A stretch of DNA of 64,000 bases from Coenobita brevimanus (Eukaryota > Arthropoda > Malacostraca > Decapoda > Coenobitidae), in NCBI GenBank assembly GCA_032717465.1, contig CM064632.1, forward strand, positions 23,785,965-23,849,964. Reading direction: 5' to 3'. This document shows positions 10,966 to 20,145 of this stretch, piece after piece (within the stretch, counting starts at the first letter, position 1; each line of letters begins with the position of its first letter). The translations under genes and the position numbers were made by a program. The notes beneath the pieces are model-generated. The model was given only the letters and a program-made list of their open reading frames with translations, had not been told where the DNA came from and did not search any database.

Positions 10966-11490
10966 ATCACCACCATCACCACGGACGTCATCATCATTAG
11001 ATCACCACCGAAATATCACCAGCACCAGCCACCACTAGCACTATGAGTCACTAGTACTAGCACCAAAACCTCTATCACCACCACTAGGACCTAGCACCAC
11101 CAACTAGCACATCACCGTCACCAACACCAGCACCATTACTCTGATGGCTTTGCACCAACCCTTTAACCATCACCACTACCACCATGGGTATCACTATCAC
11201 CACTAGCACAGTCACAATCACCATCTCTCGTATCAATAGTCACTACCCACTAAGCCAGCAGTATCGCTACCATCACTAGCACAATTATTAGTCACCAACA
11301 CCATCACTAGCACAATTTGTCACTACCACCACCCCCGCCACAATCATCATTATCCTCATCATCATCACCCTTACCATCATCACCGACACAAATACCAACA
11401 TCATCATTAATGGCATCAAACCACCACTACCATCATCATCATCATCATCATCACCACCAAGAAAACTACCAGAACTATCAACACCATCAT
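10966..11490. repeat. CAY-rich degenerate satellite, block 3
   Basis: Long imperfect CACCAT/CTAGCA tract. Its last five bases ATCAT (11486-11490) form the left target duplication of the LTR retrotransposon. The H-rich and D/M-rich ORFs here are artefacts. Confidence 0.85.
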
Positions 11491-12492
11491 TGTCACGAAT
11501 CAATTCGCGACATTTCCTTTTTGTGAGAAGCCACGAACTATTAGTGGAAAACTCACTGTTTTTCGTTTAGTTAACCGCTCATTCGGACAGAAGCTTTGTC
11601 AAATCAGTTTTTCATTGTCATACGTGATCGTCTCTGTGTGAGACATTAGCGCTTCCGATGAGCGATTGTTTTGGGCGCGTTTCGCTCACTCGACCGTTAG
11701 AAAATACGGCTTAGTGCTCCGCCTTTCTTTCCCACGATTTGAACTCAGTCTTGTGTTTGCTGTGACGGAGAAAGGGTCTGTGCTCAGAAGTGGAGAGGTC
11801 AGCTAGCACCCCAAGCTCCATTAGTACAGTTAATCCCAGCACTCCCACCTTAGTGGTGATACATAGCATTCATCGACTGGTATTTCCTTTGTGTATTTCC
11901 TAGTTTTAAGAGCTTAGTTAATGTGTTTTTCCCTAGGCGTAAGTATTTAGCTTTTGTGTGAGTGAGTGAGTGCGTCTCATTTAATTGATTTGAATTGTAA
12001 CGTTAAATTTATTTTTTGTGATTAATAAATTTAACAGTTCCTTTCTTGAGCTTAATGTAAGTAAACTCTTGTTTCATTTAATCCAGATTAAGCTTATTTT
12101 CCATGTAGCTCCTAGCTTGCATAAACATTCACTATTCATAACTGGTACTTAGACCAGTCTTGTTGTATTAACTTAAAATCCGTTGTGCCAGGAGTTAATG
12201 CATCAGCAAGAACCTGATGTTATTATTATTAGTATTAGTTATTTATTGTCAGGGGTGATGTAACTTTCTCCAGAGGCTAACAGTACAGTAAGTCAGCAAT
12301 TGTGAGTAATTAGTCTCTGCTGTGTATTGTTGAGAAAGTTTTTGAATTCTCGTTCTTAGAGAATCGTTGCTTGATGTAGCAAGACAATCATTGTCTCTGC
12401 TCTTCAATATTATTGAATATTATTATCAATTTAAATAACATTTAACCATTTATATATCAAAATTACCGTGATATTAGAAAAACCCCGTGACA
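11491..12492 (+). repeat. 5' LTR
   Basis: 1002 bp, from TGTCACG to CGTGACA. Contains AATAAA at 12024-12029, the likely poly-A signal when present as the 3' copy. It differs from the 3' LTR at about four positions, for example TTTAG/TTCAG near 11567, AATGTG/AAGGTG near 11931, GTGAGTGAG/GTGAGCGAG near 11966, and TTTAAA/TTCAAA near 12431. No clear TATA box can be assigned. Confidence 0.95.
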
Positions 12493-12893
12493 ATTGGCGA
12501 CCTCGCCAGGATATTAACTCCTAGCTCTAAAGCTATTCACGAGATAGTGCTCACTCATTCATATTTAGGTATTTATAATTAAAGTTTATAGGCACAAGTT
12601 TACTGGTGTTTACCGTTAATTTAGCAAGTGAGTTTTTGCTTTATTAATCAATAGAGTACTCTAGTTTATTCTTGGTAACGCCAGACGATTTTATTCGCTC
12701 CTGGGAAGTCGCCGTACCCATTGTGTTTATTATTGAGTCTTCCCAGTCATTTACATTTTTGATTTATTCTTTGCCAGTTAACTGGATAAGACTGGTCACC
12801 ACTAGCTTGTGTCTGTACTCTTTACTTGTGTTATTAGTATTCGTCGCTAAGCAGTCAGTACTCAATTTCGGTTTTGCATAATAAATTAGCGCC
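12493..12893 (+). other. Leader (5' untranslated region) of the LTR element
   Basis: About 400 bp between the primer-binding site and the ORF. A 69-codon frame at 12672-12881 is open but begins with TTG and has no recognisable motif. This is the usual location of an RNA packaging signal, but no sequence signature for one can be recognised by eye. Confidence 0.6.
12495..12510 (+). promoter_or_regulatory. Primer-binding site candidate
   Basis: TGGCGACCTCGCCAGG begins two bases after the 5' LTR. A TGG start directly behind the LTR pairs with a tRNA CCA end. TGGCGACC is the start of the tRNA-Arg-type site I recall for 412/mdg1-like gypsy elements, so tRNA-Arg is my best guess. The site also contains a short self-complementary GGCGA..TCGCC. 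Confidence 0.65.
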
Positions 12894-15203
12894 ATGGCTA
12901 CTACTGTATTTTTACAGGAAGCCAAAGAAATGGGTCTTTTGGACCCAACCGAAATTAAAGAGTATATACTCTCACGGCATAATCAGGAGCAGCAGCGCGA
13001 GAATGATGCCCGTGAAGAGCGTAAGATTCAGCGCGAATACGAGCGAGAACAGCGTGAGGAACGCGAAAAGGAGCGCGAGTACGAGCGAGAACAGCGTGAA
13101 CACGAGCAAAAACAGAGCGAACTCGACTTGGAACACGAGCGAGAACAGCGTGAGGAACGAGAGAGAGAACGAGAACACGAACGTGCCGAGCGAGAAGCAC
13201 GCGAAAAACATGAACTTGAAGTGCTGAAGCTCAAGCGAGATTCCTTGGGTTCAGACACATCTGGTGCAGTTGGTTCAAGCTCCACGAGCGCTCTCCCTGC
13301 ACATGTCCTGGCGACCCCACGCATCAAGCTTCCTTCATACAAGGAAAGCGAGCGAATCGAGCCGTACATAGCTCGTTTTGAGGACATGGCAGACATGTAT
13401 CAACTGGATGAGGCAGCTAAGCGGCTTCAGTTTCTTAGCCTATTTGAGGGCCCTGCCCTCGATATTCTCCACAGAATTCGTGGAGACAATCTCACATATG
13501 AGATGATGAAAGCTGCACTCATTAAGGCGTATGGTCTCACAGTAGACGACGCCAAAGTTCAGTTCATGCGAGCCCGTCTCCAAGACAAGGAGACAGCTGT
13601 TCAGTTCCTTGATCGTCTCACAGCTTACTTAAATGAGTGGATGGAGAAAGATGAAACTCCTTCCACGCGTGAGGGGATAATTGACCTAATGCTGCGTACA
13701 CAGCTAGAGAGGTCGTGGCCTGCTGAGCTCATAGCACAGCTTAAGATCTGCCAGGTGAAAGATGCCCGCCAAATGGCAGAGAAGGCTGACGCATTCTTTA
13801 CTGCATACGGGTATCAAGCTCGTAAGCAAAATACCTGGAGCAGAAAAGATACTGCCAAGTCTGGGAAGCCATCTCAGACTGAATCCCAGCAACAAGGTCA
13901 TTCTCAGAATAATGGCCAAGGTCCAAAACCGCAGTGGAAGGACCAGGGACAAAACACTCAGAAACCTGAGTGGAAGAGGTACAACAAGTACCCTAACCAG
14001 CAGCAGCATCAGCCACGTAACCGACCGTCGGGACAAACTTTTTCACCACCAGCTCAAAAGAGGCAGGAAGCGAACACAGCCTTCATTCCTCAGCAGCAGC
14101 CTGGTGGTCACGTCCCTACCAGTGTGGGTACTTCCCCACAGTTCACTAGTCCCACAGTGACAGTGAACCCCCCTCCACAGATGGCCAATGTTCCATCTCC
14201 TTATAATTCTCAAGGCACAATGTTTGCCGCATCAATTCAGCAGCCTCATGAGTGGCTAGCTGCTTCCTCCACAGGCCCTCCCACAGGTGACAGTACCTTC
14301 CTTGTTCAGCCAGGGTTTGTGGGAGGCATTCCTGTGAAGGTCCTGAGAGACAATGGTTCCTCAGGTTGCTCTGTCAAGCAGAGTTTAGTTCGGCCTGAGC
14401 AGTATACAGGTCGACAGATCCATGCAAAGCTTATTGATGGATCAGTGAGATTGTTTCCTGAGGCACGTATCCAGGTGGCATCTCCATTCTATACTGGTAC
14501 GACACTTGCAGTTGTCATGCCAGAGCCTCTATTTGACTTTATAGTAGGCAATATTAATGGAGTCAAGGATAGTTGCTCCGATGACGCTACTCAGACTTCG
14601 GCTGCTGCGGTAACACGAGCCATGACTGAGGCTCCAGATTGTGTCACCCCAGTGATCATTGAATCGCCGCAAGATCTGATGTGCAGTCAACTTGTTGTAC
14701 AAGAACAACATTCTGACCCGACACTTGCTGCCGTGCGGAATAAACAAAAGGGTCGAGTGATTAAGTATTCACGGGGAGGTCGAGCCAAGTTCCTTCGCAA
14801 ACAAGGACGGCTCTACCGTGAGTCACGAACACCCGAGGGCGAGGTTCGACTGCAGTTTGTCGTTCCCGCCAAGTACCGCCTAGCAGTGTTACAATGGGGT
14901 CATTGTTCAGTCTCAGGAGGTCACATGGGCAAAAGGAAGACCCAGGGCCGTATCCGAGCTGACTTTTTCTGGCCAGGGATGGGACGGGACATAGATAGTT
15001 TTGTCCGTTCCTGCAGTGTGTGCCAAAGTATCGCCACTACTCAGGGACATGCCCTTCCTGTGCCATTTATAACCACACCTGTAATCTCTGAGTCAGTTGA
15101 GAGACAGGGTAGTGGTGAAGTGGGTGCAGACCTGACGTCTCGCCCATTGGCCCCACAGGACACATTATGTCCAGGGCCTGTACATACATATTATGTACCG
15201 TAG
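12894..15203 (+). CDS. Gag-protease-integrase zinc finger polyprotein (LTR element, no RT)
   Basis: Intact 769-codon ORF. The start ATG (GCCATGG, a strong Kozak context) is the first after the leader. Residues 30-118 are a very highly charged E/R/Q segment, almost certainly a long helix or coiled coil. Residues 143-305 form the Gag core (KLPSYKESERIEPYIARFE, EGPALDIL, QFLDRL, and an L..C..KDAR block), the capsid-like particle-forming part. Residues 310-450 are Q/P/N-rich with no CCHC knuckle. Residues 470-556 resemble a retropepsin, with LRDNGSS (D486, N487, G488) at the active site and DFIVGN at 548-553; DNG replaces the usual DTG/DSG. Residues 600-711 are an integrase HHCC zinc-binding domain (H670, H677, C707, C710, with GGHMGKRKT and FFWPGM). 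After that the ORF ends within 58 residues, without DDE core or reverse transcriptase. Gag-PR-IN order matches Gmr1-type elements. Alternatively an internal deletion fused PR to IN. Confidence 0.9.
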   Translation: MATTVFLQEAKEMGLLDPTEIKEYILSRHNQEQQRENDAREERKIQREYEREQREEREKEREYEREQREHEQKQSELDLEHEREQREEREREREHERAEREAREKHELEVLKLKRDSLGSDTSGAVGSSSTSALPAHVLATPRIKLPSYKESERIEPYIARFEDMADMYQLDEAAKRLQFLSLFEGPALDILHRIRGDNLTYEMMKAALIKAYGLTVDDAKVQFMRARLQDKETAVQFLDRLTAYLNEWMEKDETPSTREGIIDLMLRTQLERSWPAELIAQLKICQVKDARQMAEKADAFFTAYGYQARKQNTWSRKDTAKSGKPSQTESQQQGHSQNNGQGPKPQWKDQGQNTQKPEWKRYNKYPNQQQHQPRNRPSGQTFSPPAQKRQEANTAFIPQQQPGGHVPTSVGTSPQFTSPTVTVNPPPQMANVPSPYNSQGTMFAASIQQPHEWLAASSTGPPTGDSTFLVQPGFVGGIPVKVLRDNGSSGCSVKQSLVRPEQYTGRQIHAKLIDGSVRLFPEARIQVASPFYTGTTLAVVMPEPLFDFIVGNINGVKDSCSDDATQTSAAAVTRAMTEAPDCVTPVIIESPQDLMCSQLVVQEQHSDPTLAAVRNKQKGRVIKYSRGGRAKFLRKQGRLYRESRTPEGEVRLQFVVPAKYRLAVLQWGHCSVSGGHMGKRKTQGRIRADFFWPGMGRDIDSFVRSCSVCQSIATTQGHALPVPFITTPVISESVERQGSGEVGADLTSRPLAPQDTLCPGPVHTYYVP

Positions 15204-15715
15204 GTTAAGGGGGAAGTTGAGAGGCGACTTGAGGCTATGGAAGACCCAAGTTTGCATAAGGATTCTCAGCTTCCCGGTACTAATAGAAGTACTGTAGGTT
15301 AAGGGGGAAGTTCGAGAGAGAACTCCGCAGTGGCGACTTGAGGCTATGGAAGACCCAAGTTTGCACAAGGATTCTCAGCTTCCCGATACTAATATAAGTA
15401 TTGTAGGTTAAGGGGGAAGTTCGAGAGAGAACTCCGCAGAGGCGACTTGAGGCTATGGAAGACCCAAGTTTGCACAAGGATTCTCAGCTCCCCGATACTA
15501 ATATAAGTACTGTAGGTTAAGGGGGAAGTGAGAACTCTGCAGAGGTGACTTGAGGCTATGGAAGACCCAAGTTTGCACAAGGTTTCTCAGCTCTCTGATA
15601 TCAATATAAGTACTGTAGGTTGAGGCACAGGTTGAGGACCCGTGTGCAGTTCGAGGCTATGGAAGACCCGAGTTTGCACAGGGATTCTCAACTTGCCGAC
15701 CATAATCGTGTGCTA
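15201..15715 (+). repeat. ~109-bp tandem repeats downstream of the Gag-PR-IN ORF
   Basis: Five units starting TAGGTTAAGG (or TAGGTTGAGG) at 15201, 15295, 15404, 15513 and 15616. Units two and three are 109 bp, the others 94-103 bp or diverged. Each contains 'cgacttgaggctatggaaga' or a variant and 'agacccaagtttgca'. The ORF stop overlaps the first unit. Minus-strand ORFs starting CKLGSSIAS are just this array read backwards. Confidence 0.92.
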
Positions 15716-16295
15716 AAATTAATGGCGACCTCGAGTGTACTTTTCGTAGCATATACTGATTGCTAGGCAGAGAGAGTAATTGTAACATGATAAAATTTTG
15801 TCTCATTGACACTTTTGATGCTCCACCTCAATTGGTTTTGCAGGTTCAGCAATGGGTGTAGCAGTTTTGCTGTGCGGACCAGCTGATCGTCTGCCGCACG
15901 CTGCCGCCTCTTCTCCTCTGTCTTCGTCGTCGCCATATTATTTACTGTGTCATTTTACACGTAGGTACAGTTACACTACAACTGTCACACCTACACCGTG
16001 TAGTACATACACCACGCTACACAACAATTAGTTGTCAGTGTAAATGTAGCGAATTTTCGCTCAGTTTGACCTGAGTACAGGATTTTCACCGTCGTCACGG
16101 AGTTTTTCCCTCAAGCTTGCTTCTATTAACGTAAATACGAGGTTTTTTCGCTCACTGACGACTGCGACTTTCTCCTGTAGCAGGATAGCACACACACCAC
16201 AGTGTGAATCTTGTGTGACTGAGTTAGGATTTATATGTATGTATATTGAAATCTTTCTTCTGAAGGAAGAAAGATTTAATTTTCATGGGGCGTAA
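15716..16295 (+). other. 3' untranslated region of the LTR element
   Basis: About 580 bp with no ORF of note. Near its end a perfect 12-bp inverted repeat (AAATCTTTCTTC at 16249-16260 and GAAGAAAGATTT at 16266-16277, 5-base loop) precedes the 3' LTR. The purine run GAAGGAAGAAAG (16262-16273) is inside that hairpin. The bases next to the LTR read CATGGGGCGTAA, a poor polypurine tract. Confidence 0.7.
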
Positions 16296-17297
16296 TGTCA
16301 CGAATCAATTCGCGACATTTCCTTTTTGTGAGAAGCCACGAACTATTAGTGGAAAACTCACTGTTTTTCGTTCAGTTAACCGCTCATTCGGACAGAAGCT
16401 TTGTCAAATCAGTTTTTCATTGTCATACGTGATCGTCTCTGTGTGAGACATTAGCGCTTCCGATGAGCGATTGTTTTGGGCGCGTTTCGCTCACTCGACC
16501 GTTAGAAAATACGGCTTAGTGCTCCGCCTTTCTTTCCCACGATTTGAACTCAGTCTTGTGTTTGCTGTGACGGAGAAAGGGTCTGTGCTCAGAAGTGGAG
16601 AGGTCAGCTAGCACCCCAAGCTCCATTAGTACAGTTAATCCCAGCACTCCCACCTTAGTGGTGATACATAGCATTCATCGACTGGTATTTCCTTTGTGTA
16701 TTTCCTAGTTTTAAGAGCTTAGTTAAGGTGTTTTTCCCTAGGCGTAAGTATTTAGCTTTTGTGTGAGTGAGCGAGTGCGTCTCATTTAATTGATTTGAAT
16801 TGTAACGTTAAATTTATTTTTTGTGATTAATAAATTTAACAGTTCCTTTCTTGAGCTTAATGTAAGTAAACTCTTGTTTCATTTAATCCAGATTAAGCTT
16901 ATTTTCCATGTAGCTCCTAGCTTGCATAAACATTCACTATTCATAACTGGTACTTAGACCAGTCTTGTTGTATTAACTTAAAATCCGTTGTGCCAGGAGT
17001 TAATGCATCAGCAAGAACCTGATGTTATTATTATTAGTATTAGTTATTTATTGTCAGGGGTGATGTAACTTTCTCCAGAGGCTAACAGTACAGTAAGTCA
17101 GCAATTGTGAGTAATTAGTCTCTGCTGTGTATTGTTGAGAAAGTTTTTGAATTCTCGTTCTTAGAGAATCGTTGCTTGATGTAGCAAGACAATCATTGTC
17201 TCTGCTCTTCAATATTATTGAATATTATTATCAATTCAAATAACATTTAACCATTTATATATCAAAATTACCGTGATATTAGAAAAACCCCGTGACA
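16296..17297 (+). repeat. 3' LTR
   Basis: 1002 bp, colinear with 11491-12492 at a constant offset of 4805. AATAAA at 16829-16834. The right target duplication ATCAT follows at 17298-17302. Confidence 0.95.
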
Positions 17298-17302
17298 ATC
17301 AT

Positions 17303-17520
17303 CTTCATCCGCAGTAGCATCACAATTCACTAGTAGTCGATAGCACAACCTCTATTTCTGTCACTGTTACCATTACCATTATCACCATCAACATTTAACA
17401 ATCAGTATCACCAGTATGTATCACCACTACCGCTGTCAATATCAGTCACTATCATTACACCAGCAGTCACCAGTATTATCACCGTCACCATCTCTGTGAC
17501 AATGTAACAGGCCTATCTAC
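17303..17520. repeat. CAY-rich degenerate satellite, block 4
   Basis: Continuation of the CAC/ATC triplet tract on the right side of the LTR element. Confidence 0.75.
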
Positions 17521-17605
17521 TGTACAGTAACTGAGGTGAGGTGGTATGGGTGTGTCTGGGTTATTTAATAGAAACTTGGTGTATATACTTGCGTTCTTCC
17601 GGCTC

Positions 17606-17606
<1 letters not shown>

Positions 17607-17683
<77 letters not shown>

Positions 17684-17707
17684 CACTACTACTGCTACTA
17701 CTACTCA

Positions 17708-17746
<39 letters not shown>

Positions 17747-17756
17747 CATCATCATC
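17607..17756. repeat. (ATA)n-(CTA)n-(TTA)n compound microsatellite with hairpin potential
   Basis: (ATA)n at 17607-17682, CTA/CTG triplets to about 17704, then (TTA)n to 17746 and ATC triplets. (AAT)n followed by (ATT)n in cis can fold into a long AT-only hairpin. The resulting N-only and I-only frames are not genes. Confidence 0.92.
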
Positions 17757-17829
17757 GGTAATAATACTTACAACATATGTAGTACGGTACAGTAGGTTAC
17801 GGCAGAAGTGGCGACTTACCTGAAAAGAA

Positions 17830-18260
17830 TAACATACAGTACTTAACAACAGGACAATTTAAGTTTATAAAATTACTAAAACGATCAGTAAATCAAAATG
17901 GTAACAGCAGTACTGATAGAAAGGAAATGTTGTTTATTTAATGATGAAATTTCCATCAATATATCCGGAAATATTTATTGCATGCATAAAATTCCTTCTC
18001 ACCACAAATGACACATTTCCAACCACTAAAATATTTGACAGTCAGTATTGTTTGGCCTCCATCTGTGACCTTGCTGTTTATGAGATATACGTCAAATATT
18101 TCTCGAGCGATTTTATCCACTTCACTCCGATGACACTATTTCACTCAGCCTATCGAGACAATTTATTTTCAAGTTAGGAAGGATTTCTAACAATGAAGAA
18201 TGAAGGCTATATCTAACTCTGCGATCAAAAAAGTCTCTCCAGACCTAAATATAACAACCT
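17830..18260. other. Non-coding stretch with degraded family D repeat
   Basis: The 17941-18177 frame has no recognisable domain. From about 18108 a degraded family D repeat is visible ('cacttcactccgatgac', 'ggctatatctaactct'). Confidence 0.4.
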
Positions 18261-18265
18261 CGATA

Positions 18266-18267
<2 letters not shown>

Positions 18268-18328
<61 letters not shown>
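18268..18328. repeat. (TA)n microsatellite
   Basis: About 30 TA units. Confidence 0.97.
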
Positions 18329-18332
<4 letters not shown>

Positions 18333-18346
18333 CAGACTGAAGAGAC

Positions 18347-18572
18347 GGAGATGACTATGTTGTTTTTACTTTAACTTGGCACAGATTTTTGTCCTTTGCT
18401 GCTTACATCACGCAGGCCAGTGATACAAAAAGACAGTGCTACAACTCTACATCCATTCCATAGCACTTCTTCGTAACTAACATCATATTCTAATGTTAAT
18501 CTCTTGTTACAGCTCAGTATTCACAATGTAGAGATGGCAATTTAGTCTAAATTAAAGTAAAAAAGAGTATGC
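18347..18572. mobile_element. Inverted-repeat element, family B
   Basis: Near-complete copy: left end 'tttactttaacttggcacag', interior 'gacagtgctacaactctaca', 'agcacttcttcgtaactaac', 'ttacagctcagtattcacaa', right end 'attaaagtaaaaaagagtat'. Left and right ends are inverted complements with mismatches. Confidence 0.8.
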
Positions 18573-18683
18573 TAAAATGATGACCAGAAAATGGGGAAAA
18601 GATGAAAAATGAAGCAAAACAGCTTAGGTAACAGTTAAACTCCTGGGCTCGGTTATCGAGACCAGTCTACTCTTCTCGGTGGC

Positions 18684-18884
18684 ATTAACCACACTCTTTT
18701 AACTCTAATGAGGCCTAAAATTGCAATCTCTCCTTCAATATTAACTTGTGACAGTAGATGAACACAAGAAGTGCTATGGAAAGGATGTACAGCTGTAGTA
18801 TTGTTATTTTTCTGCCACTAAGCTACATGAACCAAGCTGGAAGAGGAAGCTCTGGACCAAGTTAAGGTGAAAAGAGTGTAGCCT
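18684..18884. mobile_element. Inverted-repeat element, family B (opposite orientation)
   Basis: 'actcttttaactctaatgag', 'gaagtgctatggaaaggatg', 'ctgccactaagctacatgaa', then 'ggaccaagttaaggtgaaaa' and GAGTGTAGCC. The interior is reversed relative to the neighbouring copy at 18347, so the two lie head to head about 110 bp apart. Confidence 0.8.
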
Positions 18885-18973
18885 AGTCGAAAATCTTGAT
18901 GATAGGACTCACACACGCAAGTAGAGCTGTTACTCCTACTGGGCTGTTCTAACAACTACACCAACAAACACTA

Positions 18974-19002
<29 letters not shown>
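18974..19002. repeat. (AG)n microsatellite
   Basis: About 14 AG units. Confidence 0.95.
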
Positions 19003-19007
<5 letters not shown>

Positions 19008-19139
19008 TGCCACTTCTTGTCCTCCCTCGGAAGCAGCAACATAGTCCAGGAAAATAAGGCAAAGAACAAACACGAGAAGTAATGTCAGCAATATGAAAAG
19101 AACGAATAAAGGAAGGAGGGGGAGATGGAAAGAAGGGGA

Positions 19140-19780
19140 AATATAGGACAGGAGAAGGAACAGAGGTGAGGGAAAATCTCTCTCTCTCTCTCCTTTTCTT
19201 CTTCTTCCTTCTTTTTCTTTTCGTGCTTCCCCTGTTTTCTGATTCATTTATCTTCTTTAACTCTCCCTTCTTTCAATCGCCCTTTCTTCAGCCCTTCTTT
19301 CTCCTCCCCCACTTTTCTCTCCTTTTCCTTCCACTCCCTCCTTGCTTCCCTCTCCCTGCATTTTCTCTCCCTCTTTCCTCTCGTCTCTGTCCACCTCTCC
19401 TCCCTGTACTTACGTCCCCTCCTCCATCATCCCTGGACCCTGGAGACGCTTGTAAAAAGTAACGCTCTGTTTTGGCGTTACTTTTTCTTTTTTCACTGTT
19501 ACCTTTCCTGACGTTCTTGCTTTACGGCTTTATTTCACTTCTCTTCCTCTTTTCCTCTTTCCTCTCTCATCCATCTCTCCTCTACACATCTTTCTTTCTC
19601 CATTCCTCCCTTTTCCTCATTCGTCTCTATCTTCTCTACACAGTTATCTCTCTTCATTCCTCCCTTTTCCTCATTCTTCTCTCATCCTTCATCATCTATA
19701 CACCTCTAATCCTGCACTTCCTCTTTCTCTCTTCATTCCTCCCTTGTTGTCTTCCTTCATTTCTCTCTCCCTGCTGAAAG
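19140..19780. repeat. Polypyrimidine-rich low-complexity tract
   Basis: After ~19170 the plus strand is mostly C and T (CTTCTT, CCTCTCC, TTTCCTC words). The F/L/S/P-rich ORFs are compositional artefacts. Confidence 0.85.
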
Positions 19781-19856
19781 ACATGGTGGTGACATGCCAT
19801 CTGGTTCCCTGTAACCCAAGAAATCACTTCTTGCGTTGGGTGGTAAGTGGACACGC

Positions 19857-20075
19857 GGGCTCGTAATATCGTCGGTTTGGGAAGTTTCCGAACACCTCTT
19901 CCTTAGCGATTTAATTTTGGGTATAGATGATTCTTATCCTTTTGTATGTCATTTATGCAGAGTCTGGTGATACTGACAGGATTTATGTAACAGAAAAAAA
20001 TAAGGTGTAATAAACAATATGAACCGCTTAGGAAAAGGTCTTAGGGAGCTTCCTTAACCGATGAGAATACCGGCC
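19857..20075. mobile_element. Inverted-repeat element, family A
   Basis: About 219 bp. Left arm 'atcgtcggtttgggaagttt', 'aacacctcttccttagcgat'. Interior 'tatttatgcagag.ctggtga.' type sequence with 'atttatgtaacag' and 'aaggtgtaataa'. Right arm 'cgcttaggaaaaggtcttag', 'gagcttccttaaccgatgag'. The arms are ~55-bp imperfect inverted repeats. No coding capacity. Confidence 0.85.
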
Positions 20076-20145
20076 CTGGTGGTCTAGTGGGTTAAGGCAT
20101 GCCAACCGATGTGGCACTTATGGGTCTGAGGGTCGTATTTTAGGT
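20076..20145 (+). other. tRNA-like fragment, possible SINE head
   Basis: TGGTCTAGTGGGTTAAGGC looks like a tRNA A-box region directly after the family A element, but no good B box follows. Probably the head of a degraded SINE. Confidence 0.3.

Larger units (their letters stand above)
11491..17297 (+). mobile_element. Complete Ty3/gypsy-type LTR retrotransposon lacking reverse transcriptase
   Basis: Two direct LTRs of 1002 bp (11491-12492; 16296-17297) bracket a 3803-bp interior. The element is flanked by the 5-bp duplication ATCAT (11486-11490 and 17298-17302), although the flanks are ATC-rich so the duplication is weaker evidence than usual. LTR ends are TGTCACG and CGTGACA, a 7-bp inverted repeat. 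The interior holds a primer-binding site, a ~400-bp leader, one 769-codon ORF, an array of ~109-bp tandem repeats and a 3' untranslated region. I read only about four differences between the LTRs (about 0.4 percent), so insertion is recent. No reverse transcriptase, RNase H or integrase catalytic core is present in any frame I can see. Confidence 0.93.

Noticed and set aside
11486..11490. Target duplication ATCAT as strong proof of insertion
   Set aside because: Kept only as supporting evidence, because ATC triplets fill both flanks and the match could be chance.
12672..12881. 69-codon frame in the LTR element leader
   Set aside because: Begins with TTG, no motif; treated as untranslated leader.
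12955..13396. Minus-strand frames of 79-122 codons with S/R/F-rich composition
   Set aside because: Antisense shadow of the E/R-rich Gag helix.
15165..15580. Three minus-strand frames beginning CKLGSSIAS
   Set aside because: Reverse reading of the 109-bp tandem repeat of the LTR element.
19808..19845. Short imperfect palindrome ACCCAAGAAATC...TTGCGTTGGGT
   Set aside because: Too short and imperfect to be called an element, no second copy noticed.
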